DNA of 64,000 nt from DATDAW01 sp036524675 (GCA_036524675.1 DATDBU010000124.1:1-64000), one strand, 5' to 3'. Numbered from the stretch's first letter, positions 42,854 through 52,701 are shown. Notes: generated from the sequence alone by a model not told the origin. A program made the numbers and translations.

Positions 42854-43792
42854 ATGAGTAAGATCACGATCGGAATGAACCTGTCCCCTCACTGGATCTC
42901 GCCTGCCTTCGTCCCTCAATTTGCCGCTGCGGGGACGGACGCGCACCGGATCTTTACGGGAGCAGAGGGCTGGGCGGAGCGATTGGGAAATGACGTTCTC
43001 ATTTCTTACAAAACCGATGCCGCACGAGACGAGATTTTAGGTGGCCTGGACGAATGGTGCTCAGAAGCGGGGCTGATGGCAGATCGCGTTTTCGCGCGAT
43101 TCTTGGCGAAACAGAATGCGGATCGCGTCTCGCCTGTGCTCGTGCGTGGGGACGCTGAAAGATCCATCGAAACCGTCGTCACTGAAAACCATCTGCGCTA
43201 CGGCATCGATTTTTCGGCCGGGTATTCGGCGGGCCTCTTCATCGATCAGCGAGCCAATCGTTTATTCCTGCAGAAGCGCAGTGCCGACCGAGTACTTAAT
43301 ACGTTTTCGTACACGTGCTCGTTTTCAGTCGTAGCTGCGCAAGCCGGCGCAAAAACGGTGAGTATTGATCTTTCCGGCAAATCCCTCACCCGCGGCAAAG
43401 CGAATTTCGCATTAAACGGGCTGGATGTGGCCGGTCATAAATTCATCGCGGATGACGTGTTGGAAGTCCTGCCGCGAATGATCCGAAAAAAGGAGCTTTT
43501 CGACGCGATCATCCTCGATCCGCCCACGTTTTCCCGCGGAGCAAGGGGAAAACGTTTTCAGGCCGAAGAGAATCTCACGGATTTGCTGCGCCTTGGCCTG
43601 CAGTTCGCCGCGCCTGGAGCAGCCATCCTGCTTTCAACAAACTGCACTCGAATTGATACTTCCCTGCTCCAGCGAATCGCCCGCAGCGAGCTTCGGGTGG
43701 CTGCACGTCAGGGAAAACTCCATTACACGGAGGCGCTTCCGGATTTCCCCGCAGGTGCAGGGGCACGGACCGTGTGGCTGCTACTGGTTTGA
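42854..43792 (+). CDS. Class I SAM-dependent methyltransferase (RlmI/PUA-less type)
   Basis: A 312-residue methyltransferase. The fold core is seen as RVLNTFSYTCSFSVVAAQAG followed by AKTVSIDLSGKSLTRGKANF, then DDVLEVLPRMIRKKELFDAI, and LFDAIILDPPTFSRGARGKR. The DPPTFSR block is typical of the RlmI/RlmK-type 23S rRNA m5C or m2G methyltransferases. A segment upstream (YGIDFSAGYSAGLFIDQRAN) is also found in that group (where it often reads GQKTGxFLDQR). It lacks the N-terminal PUA domain of E. coli RlmI. Likely target: 23S rRNA; the exact base is not inferable. Start ATG 42854 has AGGAG about nine bases upstream. Confidence 0.88.
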   Translation: MSKITIGMNLSPHWISPAFVPQFAAAGTDAHRIFTGAEGWAERLGNDVLISYKTDAARDEILGGLDEWCSEAGLMADRVFARFLAKQNADRVSPVLVRGDAERSIETVVTENHLRYGIDFSAGYSAGLFIDQRANRLFLQKRSADRVLNTFSYTCSFSVVAAQAGAKTVSIDLSGKSLTRGKANFALNGLDVAGHKFIADDVLEVLPRMIRKKELFDAIILDPPTFSRGARGKRFQAEENLTDLLRLGLQFAAPGAAILLSTNCTRIDTSLLQRIARSELRVAARQGKLHYTEALPDFPAGAGARTVWLLLV

Positions 43793-43837
43793 CGCCGATC
43801 TAAGTGAGTCAAAGTCAGCGAACCGATGGAGGATGGG

Positions 43838-45277
43838 TCACCGCGCCAGTAGATCAAGAAGCGGTTGCGGATAAACACCGAGAACGAAAATGGCCGCTAC
43901 CGCGACGCTAATGGTTCCTTTCGCGAGAGCCGACACCTGAAAACGAGGTGTGTTACCGGTCGCCGGCTGCCAATACATGGCTTTCACAACTTTCAGGTAA
44001 TAGTAAAAACCGCATGCCACAGATACGACGCCAAGGCCGACAAGCCACCAGAGATGCGATTCAATGGCGACTTTGAAGATCAGGAATTTGCCGATAAATC
44101 CAGCGGTAAACGGCACACCCGCGAGGGAGATCATCGCCACGAGCATCCCGAACGCGAGGATCGGCGACTTGCTGCTCAGCCCATTGAAATGCGAAATGTC
44201 ATCACCTTCGAGATTGGCCGTGGCGACGATCAGAACGAGGAAGCTCAGAAGGGTCATCACCAGATAGGCAGCCAGATAGATTGCAATCGCCTCGACGGCA
44301 CCCACGGCCGTCAAAGCGGTCGCTGCAATGAGCAGATATCCGGCATGCGCGATACTCGAATATGCCAGGAGCCGCTTCAAATTGGTCTGCGGCAAAGCCG
44401 CAAAATTGCCGTAGATAAGCGTGCAAAAGGCAAGGACCGATACACCGGCTGCCACTTTTGTCCCGATGCCGGGAACAGGCAAGATCGCCAGTAGAAACCG
44501 GATAAGCACAATGAATCCCGCGGATTTGGATCCGACCGACAGAAATGCGGTTACAGGCGAAGGCGCACCTTGATATACATCCGGCACCCAGAACTGGAAC
44601 GGCGCAGCAGCGACTTTGAATCCCAGCGCTATTAGCACCAGCACAATTCCAAACAGCAACGCCGTGTGGTTTTTGGGATCCAGTTTCGCCGCTTCCTGGC
44701 CAACGAGAGCGAGATTCGTTTGGCCAGTCACCCCGAAAATCCACGTGATGCCATAGACCAATATTCCTGTCGAAAGCGCTCCGAGAATGAGATATTTAAC
44801 GCCAGCTTCCAGCGACGGGCGGGTCTTGCGCAGGTAACTAACGAGCACGTAAAACGTGATCGTCACCAGTTCTAGCGACACAAAAATCTGGATAAAATCA
44901 TTGGCTGAAGCCATCCACATCAGCCCGGCACAGGCAAAAACCGGCAATGCATAAAATTCGCCAAGCCCCGCTCCGGGTTTTGCTGCAGGAACCAGTTGTT
45001 GCAGCGTGCCGGAAAACTCAAGGCTCATGATCAGGACGACGATGGTCGTTACGAGAATGATCTGCTTGAAGAAGATCGCTAGCGAATCGGCAGCATAAAA
45101 CCCGGCGTCCGGAGTGACTTTCGAAGTAAAAAACGTGAGCACCACTACTCCGGCAAGACCCCAGATTCCCAGAAAGGCGAATTGTTTGCGATTTGGCGAC
45201 GGAAGAAACGCTTCGAGTAGCAGAATTACAAGGCCAAGAAATAGAACGATAGGTTCGAGGATAATCGGCTGGACCAT
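43838..45277 (-). CDS. nuoN: NADH-quinone oxidoreductase subunit N
   Basis: A 479-residue subunit of the complex I membrane arm, one of the three antiporter-like proton channels. About 14 helices are predicted. Conserved parts are FACAGLMWMASANDFIQIFV, SLELVTITFYVLVSYLRKTR with the key Glu, KYLILGALSTGILVYGITWI, FKVAAAPFQFWVPDVYQGAP with the conserved Lys, and TNLKRLLAYSSIAHAGYLLI. The PDVYQGAPSPVTAFLSVGSK block is diagnostic of NuoN. It is the last gene of nuoLMN, seven bases after nuoM. No terminator is clear after 43838, where it converges with the methyltransferase gene at a 45-base gap. Confidence 0.97.
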   Translation of the reverse strand: MVQPIILEPIVLFLGLVILLLEAFLPSPNRKQFAFLGIWGLAGVVVLTFFTSKVTPDAGFYAADSLAIFFKQIILVTTIVVLIMSLEFSGTLQQLVPAAKPGAGLGEFYALPVFACAGLMWMASANDFIQIFVSLELVTITFYVLVSYLRKTRPSLEAGVKYLILGALSTGILVYGITWIFGVTGQTNLALVGQEAAKLDPKNHTALLFGIVLVLIALGFKVAAAPFQFWVPDVYQGAPSPVTAFLSVGSKSAGFIVLIRFLLAILPVPGIGTKVAAGVSVLAFCTLIYGNFAALPQTNLKRLLAYSSIAHAGYLLIAATALTAVGAVEAIAIYLAAYLVMTLLSFLVLIVATANLEGDDISHFNGLSSKSPILAFGMLVAMISLAGVPFTAGFIGKFLIFKVAIESHLWWLVGLGVVSVACGFYYYLKVVKAMYWQPATGNTPRFQVSALAKGTISVAVAAIFVLGVYPQPLLDLLAR

Positions 45278-45284
45278 GGGAGAA

Positions 45285-46760
45285 TTAGCGAAGAAGCGTC
45301 AGGAGACTGGGGCCGACAAAATTTAGGAAGAGTTGAGGATACAGCCCGAAAAGCAGTAATCCCACCGTCAGAATCGCAACAGGGATCTTGGTCCCAACGG
45401 AAATGTCTCCAACCTCATTCCAACGTGACATCAAGTCGCCGAAGAAAATCTGCCGGAATGCCCGCAGCATGAAGACCGCTGACATAACCACACCCCAAAG
45501 AGCAATGATGGTCGTAATTTGATACAGACTGAACGGGCCCACTTTCGCGCCACCCGCGCTGAATCCACCGAAAAACACAAGCACTTCCGAGGAGAAGTTC
45601 CCGAATCCAGGGAGGCCGATCGAAGCAAACGTTACGACCCCGAAAGCGAACATCAATGCCGGCGCCTTTTGACCCAATCCGCCAAGATCGACGTAATCCA
45701 GCGTGCCTGTCTTCTCGCGAATGACGCCGCTCAAAGCAAAAAGAGCGGCGATCATCAGACCGTGCGCGAACATCATCAACGCCGCACCGTTGAATCCCGT
45801 CGAATTCATACTCACGATGCCGAGGAAAATGTAGCCCATGTGCATCACGCTCGCGTAGCCGAGCGTCAGATCGAGCTGCTTCTGCGAAATCGTCGCCAGT
45901 CCCACATAGAGAATATTGCCGATCAATAGCACCAGAATGAGCCAACTCCACGATTCCACTCCGCCCGGAATCAGCGGAACCGCAACGCGCAGAAGTCCGT
46001 ACAATCCAAATTTTTTCAGAACCCCAGCATGCAGCATCGCTGCAGGCGCTGGCGCACACGCATACGCTTGAGGGGCCCATGTGTGGAAGGGAAACAGCGA
46101 TACCAACGTCCCAAACCCGAAAAGCAGCACGGGGAACACCCATTTCGCAGGGAAAACATTCCCGGCTTCAGCCAGCGCATAGAGCTTCGGTATATCAAAC
46201 GTCCGCGCTTCCTGCGGAAATGCCAGATAAAGCCCCAGCAATCCGACGAGCAAAACCATGCTTCCGAACGCCAGGTAGGTGGTCACTTTCCACGCCGCAA
46301 GCTGCCGTTCGCCGCTGCCCCAGATGCCAATGAGTAGGAATGTCGGAATCAGCGCCAGTTCGTGAAATGCATAAAAGAAAAACAAATCCAGCGACAGAAA
46401 TGCCCCAATTGCTCCAACGGAAATGAATAGCAGGCAGGCATAAAAGGCATTTTCTTGCTTGTCCACTTTCGGCGCCATCCAGACTGCGCTGACCGTCACG
46501 ATGGCCGACAGCAACACCATGGCGAGACTCAAGCCATCAACTCCGAGGAAATACTTCAGATCCCACTGCGCAATGACCGGAAACGAACTCTGGAACTGAA
46601 ATCCACCCGCCGTTTTTGCATAGGCGAAAGCCGTGACGAGGCTGAGAGCCAGCGCGCCGATCGATCCGAAAAGAGAGGTTTGTCTCGCAGGTGCACCTGC
46701 GAGAACGGCAATCGCCGCCAGCAGCGGAAGCAAGACAATGAGATGAAGGAGAGCGTTCAT
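45285..46760 (-). CDS. nuoM: NADH-quinone oxidoreductase subunit M
   Basis: A 491-residue proton-channel subunit of complex I. The start at ATG 46760 gives MNALLHLIVLLPLLAAIAVL; a TTG nine bases before it is less likely. Family blocks are DLKYFLGVDGLSLAMVLLSA, FFYAFHELALIPTFLLIGIW with the conserved Glu, VSLFPFHTWAPQAYACAPAP and KFGLYGLLRVAVPLIPGGVE with the channel Lys, and MHMGYIFLGIVSMNSTGFNG. The helix-rich sequence shows the expected 13-14 membrane segments. The start of nuoM follows the nuoL stop by a single base, so translation is probably coupled. Confidence 0.97.
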   Translation of the reverse strand: MNALLHLIVLLPLLAAIAVLAGAPARQTSLFGSIGALALSLVTAFAYAKTAGGFQFQSSFPVIAQWDLKYFLGVDGLSLAMVLLSAIVTVSAVWMAPKVDKQENAFYACLLFISVGAIGAFLSLDLFFFYAFHELALIPTFLLIGIWGSGERQLAAWKVTTYLAFGSMVLLVGLLGLYLAFPQEARTFDIPKLYALAEAGNVFPAKWVFPVLLFGFGTLVSLFPFHTWAPQAYACAPAPAAMLHAGVLKKFGLYGLLRVAVPLIPGGVESWSWLILVLLIGNILYVGLATISQKQLDLTLGYASVMHMGYIFLGIVSMNSTGFNGAALMMFAHGLMIAALFALSGVIREKTGTLDYVDLGGLGQKAPALMFAFGVVTFASIGLPGFGNFSSEVLVFFGGFSAGGAKVGPFSLYQITTIIALWGVVMSAVFMLRAFRQIFFGDLMSRWNEVGDISVGTKIPVAILTVGLLLFGLYPQLFLNFVGPSLLTLLR

Positions 46761-46761
46761 T

Positions 46762-48555
46762 TTAGGCAAAAATCACGAAGTAGAGCAACGCCACCACGCC
46801 CGCGGCGAAGAGAATCGCGTAGGCCTGGAGGTTCCCATATTGTAGGAAGCGAAGGATATAACCCGTCACCCAAACGCCGCCTGCGGCGATCCAACGAACG
46901 AATAGCGCGTCGAGCACCCATTTGTCGATAAACGCACTGATCGATGCCGCCGCATCCTGCGTGCCCTTGACCAACGCGGCATAGGCTTCGTCGATGTAAA
47001 ACTTGTTAGCAAAAAGACGAATCTCGATCGGATCCTTCTTGCGACCTTTGTACAGGGAGACAGCAGCGATCAAACCAATCAGAAATGCCGACACCGCCGA
47101 AATCGGTACGATTGCGGGTGCGTGTTCTTCCGGCAATTTCAAGAAATGCTCGATGAAAAACGGATACCCGGCAATTACCGACAGAATCGCCAGCAAGACC
47201 AGTGGCGCCGTCATTACGAGCGGCGATTCATGAGCGTGTTCCGCGCTGTGGCTGCGGGCCTCGCCAACAAAGGTCACCAGCCAGAGGCGAAACATGTAGT
47301 ACGAAGTCAGCGCCGCCACGAACACAGCGAGCGCAAAGACGAGTTTGTTGTGTTCGAATGCCGCCGCGATAATCGCATCTTTTGAAAAAAAACCGCTCAA
47401 AAACGGCACACCCGTCAGGGCCGCCGTCGCTATTGTGAACGTCACGAACGTGACCGGCATTTTCTTCCCAACGCCGCCCATTTTCCAAATATTCTGTTCG
47501 TGATGGAGCGAATGGATGACCGATCCGGCTCCAAGGAAGAGCAACGCTTTGAACGAAGCATGGGTGAAAAGATGAAACATGCCCACGGCCGGTGCAGACA
47601 GCCCAACCGCGCAAATCATGTAGCCCAGCTGTGACAGTGTCGAATAAGCAAGGACACGTTTGATGTCATCCTGCTGCGTCGCCATGAGAGCCGCCAAAAC
47701 CGCTGTCGCGATGCCGATCCACATGATGATCTCCAGCGTCGCGTGCGCAGGAACGAACAGAAAAAACGTCTTCGCCAGCATGAACACGCCAGCTGCCACC
47801 ATCGTCGCCGCATGGATCAACGCTGAAACCGGCGTGGGACCTTCCATCGCGTCCGGAAGCCACACGTGTAGAGGCACTTGCGCGCTTTTTCCGACCGCTC
47901 CAGCGAAAATGCCAAGTGTCGACAAAGTCAAAAACCAGCCTGGCAGGTTCAGTCCGACCCATTTCGGCGCGATCTCGGAAAACACCACGGATCCTGTCGC
48001 CAGCCAAACCATCAAAATGCCAAGCATGAAACCGAAATCACCGATGCGGTTCACCAAAAACGCCTTTTTCGCAGCCTCAGCAGCCGCAGGCCGTTCAAAC
48101 CAGTGGCCAATGAGCAGGTAGGAACTCACGCCGACCAGTTCCCAGCAGATGAACATCATCACGAAATTGTTCGCGAGCACGATGCCTAGCATCGAAAAAA
48201 TGAAGAGCGACAGCCCCGCGAAATAGCGCGATTTCCCGGCGTCGTCCTTCATGTAGCCGAGGGAATAAATGTGAATAAGCAGGCCGATGCCGCTTACCAC
48301 CAACAGCATCAATTTTTCCAATTCGCTGATCGTCACACCGAACGGCACCTGAAGCTGCGGCAGATTTAACCACAGGAATTGCGTATCCGCTGCATGATCG
48401 GCCTGAAGGAACAGAACGACACTGCCCACGAACGAAATCGCGACCGCAAGGACGGAAATGCCCGAGGAAAGCGTCTTTAGGGGCTTGGTCACCAACGCAA
48501 TGATCGTTGCGGCGACCAGTGGTGTGAACAGGACGATCCAGGGGAGAGTGTTCAT
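46762..48555 (-). CDS. nuoL: NADH-quinone oxidoreductase subunit L
   Basis: A 597-residue subunit at the distal end of the complex I arm, with its long lateral helix linking the three channels. ATG 48555 gives MNTLPWIVLFTPLVAATIIA. Conserved blocks are FVMMFICWELVGVSSYLLIG with the key Glu, VGKSAQVPLHVWLPDAMEGP and TPVSALIHAATMVAAGVFML, then LAYSTLSQLGYMICAVGLSA and MFHLFTHASFKALLFLGAGS. The C-terminal part includes KFYIDEAYAALVKGTQDAAA, typical of the NuoL tail. The gene heads nuoLMN but is preceded by rpoD, not nuoK, so this cluster is split from the other complex I genes. Two hairpins lie in the gap upstream. Confidence 0.97.
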   Translation of the reverse strand: MNTLPWIVLFTPLVAATIIALVTKPLKTLSSGISVLAVAISFVGSVVLFLQADHAADTQFLWLNLPQLQVPFGVTISELEKLMLLVVSGIGLLIHIYSLGYMKDDAGKSRYFAGLSLFIFSMLGIVLANNFVMMFICWELVGVSSYLLIGHWFERPAAAEAAKKAFLVNRIGDFGFMLGILMVWLATGSVVFSEIAPKWVGLNLPGWFLTLSTLGIFAGAVGKSAQVPLHVWLPDAMEGPTPVSALIHAATMVAAGVFMLAKTFFLFVPAHATLEIIMWIGIATAVLAALMATQQDDIKRVLAYSTLSQLGYMICAVGLSAPAVGMFHLFTHASFKALLFLGAGSVIHSLHHEQNIWKMGGVGKKMPVTFVTFTIATAALTGVPFLSGFFSKDAIIAAAFEHNKLVFALAVFVAALTSYYMFRLWLVTFVGEARSHSAEHAHESPLVMTAPLVLLAILSVIAGYPFFIEHFLKLPEEHAPAIVPISAVSAFLIGLIAAVSLYKGRKKDPIEIRLFANKFYIDEAYAALVKGTQDAAASISAFIDKWVLDALFVRWIAAGGVWVTGYILRFLQYGNLQAYAILFAAGVVALLYFVIFA

Positions 48556-48677
48556 GGGGAAAATGCGTGTCCGAAATAGGGCACGCCGGGCCACGTGTAA
48601 ATGAAATTTAAAGGCGCCTCCCTTTCGAGACGCTTTTCACCCGGCGCTTATCGAAACCGCCCTACGCGCTTCGGATA

Positions 48678-48746
48678 GGAACGTTTCGCCTGAAACGTCC
48701 TGTAAATTTCCTCATAGAAGGAACCTTGGATAACGGTTCCTTCTAT
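48678..48746. other. Two adjacent hairpins between rpoD and nuoL
   Basis: Stem 1 pairs ACGTTTC (48681-48687) with GAAACGT (48692-48698) over a GCCT loop. Stem 2 is a perfect 12-base inverted repeat, ATAGAAGGAACC (48714-48725) and GGTTCCTTCTAT (48735-48746), with a nine-base loop. Stem 2 is followed by TTTTT on the plus strand only, so for the minus-strand rpoD transcript it is not a textbook terminator. It may still end or stabilise rpoD mRNA. Confidence 0.6.
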
Positions 48747-48779
48747 TTTTGAAACGAGGCACAAATTACCTCAGCGGTT

Positions 48780-50783
48780 CTACACCTCGGTCGCCTCGAG
48801 GAAGCCCTCGAGCTGCCGGATGCGGGTCGGATGCCGCATTTTTCGCAAAGCCTTTGCTTCGATCTGGCGAATGCGTTCGCGCGTCACTTTGAACTGCCGG
48901 CCCACTTCCTCGAGCGTGCGGCTATAACCGTCAACCAACCCAAAACGCTGCTCCAAAACCTGCCGCTCGCGCTCGGTCAACGTTTCCAGGACATCTTTGA
49001 TCTTCTCCTTTAGCAACACGATCGCCGTCATGTCGCTCGGATTCTCGGCCCCTTTATCCTCGATAAAATCGCCAAAATTCGTGTCGTCCCCATCCCCAAC
49101 CGGCGATTGCAGCGAAATGGGCTGTTGCGCCATTTTCAAGACCGCCCGCACTCGCTCAACGGGAAGCTGAATTTCGTCAGCCACTTCTTCCGGGGTGGGT
49201 TCCCGTCCGTAGTCTTGAACGAGCTGCTTCTGTACCCGCATCAATTTGTTGATCGTTTCGATCATGTGCACCGGGATGCGAATGGTGCGCGCCTGATCCG
49301 CAATCGATCGGGTAATTGCCTGGCGGATCCACCAGGTCGCATACGTCGAAAATTTGTAGCCGCGACGGTATTCGAACTTCTCAACCGCTTTCATCAAACC
49401 CATGTTGCCTTCCTGGATCAGGTCGAGGAACGACAGACCACGGTTCGTGTATTTTTTGGCGATGGAAATGACGAGGCGCAGGTTGGCTTCGACCATCTCG
49501 GTCTTGGCTTTGAGGGCTTTGCGCAGCCATTTTTTCATCTCGCCGTATTCGTGATGGAACTGGTCGGGTGATTGCCACATTCGCAGTTCCATCTCACGCA
49601 GCTTGCCACGATAATCCGTTTTCGAATTCGAGGCACCGCTGGCGAGTTTTTCGACTTCTACCTGCAGATGTTGCAACAGCCGGCAATTTTCGTCAGCCAG
49701 ATGCACAAACTCCTCAGTGACTTTCTGTTTGAAATAAAACTTTGGATAGAGCCCCTGGAGAGTTTTGTGGGCCTTCGCAAACGCCGCATGGCAATTTTTA
49801 GCGGCTTTCTGCGTTTCCTCGCAGGTCGCTGTAACGGCAGCGTGGCAATGTTCTTTAAATAATTGCGCCGTCTCGATGGACAGTTTTTCAACGGTATCCA
49901 CGAGTTTCGGCAGCGCCTTCATATAGCGCTCACGACTTTCGATTTTTTTATCGAGAATTACGCGATCAAAACGCTCCCGGCCTTCGAGCAATTTTTGAGC
50001 GAGATCAATGTGAGCCCGGGCGATGAACCCGAAGCGATTGATGTGCTTTTGCACATTGGACTCGGCGTCCTCGATGCGTTTCGAAATCTCGACTTCCTGC
50101 TCCCGCGTCAGGAGTGGAACTTGGCCCATTTGCTTCAGATACATCCGAACCGGATCATCGAGGATATCGAGCCGGGAATCGACTTTCTCCTCTTCACCGC
50201 TGCCCTCCTCGTCGCCGTCCTTTTTACCGTCTTTGTAACGGTCGACCTCGGAGGCGTCGATGACATCGATCTCTACCGCCCGCAGTTGGGAATAAATGAT
50301 CTCAAGCTCATCCGCATCATTGACCGCTTCGGGGAGCGCCTCATTGAGATCGTCAAAAGTGAGGTAACCCTGCTCCTTGGCGAGTTTGATGAGCTCACGA
50401 ACTTTCTCCTGGGTTTCAGCGTTCGGACCAGAAACGGGTTTGGCCGCAGGATCGGTGACGGAGGTTACGCCGTTCGAACCATTTGTTCCGTGAAGTTTAC
50501 CGGCGTCGCTCTTGTCGTGGACGGTTTCTTCCTTTTCGAATGCAGATTCTGGCGCAACTAGCTCGTCAAAAGGGACTTCTGCAAAATCGGCTCCCGAAGG
50601 GTCAAGAGATGCTTCCGCAGGATCTACGGGCTCGGTCACGGATTTTTTCGACTCTGGTGGTGACTTTTTCGTCTTTGGAGGGCTAGCTTTGTTGGGTCTC
50701 GAGGATTCGGATGCGGGCGGGGTCTTCGTAATTAAATTCGGCATAACCAGCGTAACGCTCTTTATGATCAACAAACTGCCCAT
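48780..50783 (-). CDS. rpoD: Primary RNA polymerase sigma factor RpoD
   Basis: The 667-residue housekeeping sigma-70. Residues 1-120 are an unusual Pro/Ser/Lys- and then Glu/Asp-rich extension. Region 1.1 follows (VRELIKLAKEQGYLTFDDLN), then region 1.2 (DDPVRMYLKQMGQVPLLTRE), a non-conserved region of about 180 residues, and the core: YTNRGLSFLDLIQEGNMGLM and RRGYKFSTYATWWIRQAITR in region 2, RIPVHMIETINKLMRVQKQL in region 3, and LTERERQVLEQRFGLVDGYS and FKVTRERIRQIEAKALRKMR in region 4. The start could be ATG 50783, overlapping close to dnaG, or ATG 50744. It follows dnaG by only six bases, giving a dnaG-rpoD order similar to that in many bacteria. Confidence 0.97.
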   Translation of the reverse strand: MGSLLIIKSVTLVMPNLITKTPPASESSRPNKASPPKTKKSPPESKKSVTEPVDPAEASLDPSGADFAEVPFDELVAPESAFEKEETVHDKSDAGKLHGTNGSNGVTSVTDPAAKPVSGPNAETQEKVRELIKLAKEQGYLTFDDLNEALPEAVNDADELEIIYSQLRAVEIDVIDASEVDRYKDGKKDGDEEGSGEEEKVDSRLDILDDPVRMYLKQMGQVPLLTREQEVEISKRIEDAESNVQKHINRFGFIARAHIDLAQKLLEGRERFDRVILDKKIESRERYMKALPKLVDTVEKLSIETAQLFKEHCHAAVTATCEETQKAAKNCHAAFAKAHKTLQGLYPKFYFKQKVTEEFVHLADENCRLLQHLQVEVEKLASGASNSKTDYRGKLREMELRMWQSPDQFHHEYGEMKKWLRKALKAKTEMVEANLRLVISIAKKYTNRGLSFLDLIQEGNMGLMKAVEKFEYRRGYKFSTYATWWIRQAITRSIADQARTIRIPVHMIETINKLMRVQKQLVQDYGREPTPEEVADEIQLPVERVRAVLKMAQQPISLQSPVGDGDDTNFGDFIEDKGAENPSDMTAIVLLKEKIKDVLETLTERERQVLEQRFGLVDGYSRTLEEVGRQFKVTRERIRQIEAKALRKMRHPTRIRQLEGFLEATEV

Positions 50784-50789
50784 CCTTTG

Positions 50790-52631
50790 TTAGAACGGGT
50801 CATCCGGAGGGCCGGAAGGTCGCGGAATATCAGTGAAGAGATTTTTGAGGTCAAGGGTTTCTTTCCGTTGATCTTGTAAATCTTCCAAAGGCAAGTCTCC
50901 TGCCACAGCAGCAGTGATCTTGAAGTCGATTTGCCGAAGTTTTTTTGAGATTTCCTGATCGACCAAATCGCGCCAGAACGCTCCGGCGGTTGTATCAATG
51001 TCATCGGGAAATTTTTCGGTAAGCAGGCGCGTAACGTAGGCTTCCTGAGCTTGGTCAAGAGTAGCAAGGAAACAGGCAAAACTCGCATCGGCGGACTCAT
51101 CATCGCTGTCGACATTGCATGCAATCAGTTTTTCGAGCAAATCGCATCCGGGTTGGCCGTCAAGAAGCGCATGCCAGGGTTGTTGGCGGAGTTTTTTGCG
51201 AAGCGCCAGGCTGCGAAGCGTAAAGAGGCAAAGCATCCGCATCGTGTGAGTGGGCGGATCAAACGTCAGGCCCGTGTCTGCACCCGGCTCATTCAGAATG
51301 GGTTGCCTCTGGGAAAAAGTCTTGCGAGGCAGCATTCTCTCGAAATCTGCACGCAAAATGCCCAGCCGGGACACTGTTTTCGCAATTGCATCCTCGCGCT
51401 GAACCGGATCTTGAATGAGAACGACAAACCCAGCCATCTTCCGGGCAAACGCCTGCCGCGCCCGCATGTCGGCATCTGCCGGCAACCGGGCAACCTGGAA
51501 ATCAAAAAAATTGGGACTCTGATCAATGATCTGTCGGAACGCTGCCGCTCCCCTGCTCCGGATCAACGAATCCGGATCTTCGCCCCGCGGCATCGTGGCA
51601 ACACGCACCAGCAGACCTTGGTCAAGCAAAGCTGCAAGCGAGCGCTCCGCTGCTTTTTCTCCCGCGGCATCCGCATCGAAACACAGCACCACTTCCTCAA
51701 CAAAACGCCTCAACATGGCCGCCTGTTTTTCGGTGAATGCCGTTCCTTGCGGCGCAACGACATTTTTCACTCCGGACTCGAATGCACTGATGAGATCGAT
51801 CTGGCCCTCACAAATAATGGCTGTCTTCGCGTTGATGAGGTCTCGTTTGCTGGCATGCAATCCAAACAACACGTTGCCTTTGGTGAAAAGCATCGTTTCC
51901 GGCGAGTTCACATATTTCGCCCCGTCCGTTTGTCCCAAAACACGGCCACTGAAGGCAATGACTTCACCGTAGTCATTCCGAATCGGAAACATCAGCCGAT
52001 CCCGAAAACGATCGTAAAACTGCGGATTGCGAACCGAAGATTGCGGATCCGCTTCGTCGCGAGTCGAGACAAGGCCGCTGGCAACGAGCTCCTGCACCGA
52101 AAAACCGCGTTCTTGGGCGAAGTGACCAAACGCATCCCACGAATCCGGCGCGTATCCCAACGCCCAGCGAACGGCGATCTCTTTGTTGAAGCCCCGACTT
52201 TTTAGGTAGTCACGTGCATGAGCGGCCGCGACCGTGCGCAAAAGATTCCGGTGAAACCAATCGGCCGCCTCCTTATGCAGAGCGAGCAGCCGTTTACGCA
52301 TACGAACCCGCACATCCTCCTCAGCCGTAACAGCTTCTTCCGAAATCGGAATCCCTGCCCGCTCAGCCAACCGCCGTACCGCCGAAACAAAATCCAGATT
52401 TTCGTAGGCCATGATAAATCGAAAAACGGATCCGCCCGCGCCGCAGCCAAAGCAATGATATGACTGCCGCGCCTGATACACATGGAATGACGGAGTCTTT
52501 TCCGAATGAAACGGACACAATGCCCGCCATGTGGATCCCACGCGTTTCAATGGAAAATACGAACCGATTACCTCGACGATGTCATTCGCCGCGGCAATTT
52601 GTTCGATCGTGTCTTCAGAAATCCGGCCCAT
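50790..52631 (-). CDS. dnaG: DNA primase
   Basis: A 613-residue primase that makes RNA primers for replication. The N-terminal CHC2 zinc finger lies at residues 39-64: CPFHSEKTPSFHV, then CFGCGAGG. The catalytic core carries ALGYAPDSWDAF and the Toprim domain near residue 250-340 with TAIICEGQIDLISAFESGVK and VVLCFDADAAGEKAAERSLA, whose Glu and Asp residues bind Mg2+. The C-terminal third is the helicase-binding region and is only loosely conserved. It is followed by rpoD with a gap of six bases and is the first gene of that pair. Upstream, on the opposite strand, lies the vapBC-like toxin-antitoxin pair. Confidence 0.97.
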   Translation of the reverse strand: MGRISEDTIEQIAAANDIVEVIGSYFPLKRVGSTWRALCPFHSEKTPSFHVYQARQSYHCFGCGAGGSVFRFIMAYENLDFVSAVRRLAERAGIPISEEAVTAEEDVRVRMRKRLLALHKEAADWFHRNLLRTVAAAHARDYLKSRGFNKEIAVRWALGYAPDSWDAFGHFAQERGFSVQELVASGLVSTRDEADPQSSVRNPQFYDRFRDRLMFPIRNDYGEVIAFSGRVLGQTDGAKYVNSPETMLFTKGNVLFGLHASKRDLINAKTAIICEGQIDLISAFESGVKNVVAPQGTAFTEKQAAMLRRFVEEVVLCFDADAAGEKAAERSLAALLDQGLLVRVATMPRGEDPDSLIRSRGAAAFRQIIDQSPNFFDFQVARLPADADMRARQAFARKMAGFVVLIQDPVQREDAIAKTVSRLGILRADFERMLPRKTFSQRQPILNEPGADTGLTFDPPTHTMRMLCLFTLRSLALRKKLRQQPWHALLDGQPGCDLLEKLIACNVDSDDESADASFACFLATLDQAQEAYVTRLLTEKFPDDIDTTAGAFWRDLVDQEISKKLRQIDFKITAAVAGDLPLEDLQDQRKETLDLKNLFTDIPRPSGPPDDPF

Positions 52632-52701
52632 TTAGGAGTGGCAGAAAGTAAAGGAGGAAGACGGAAGTAAAAGAACCGCGCGGTAAATATTTCTGTCGAC
52701 C

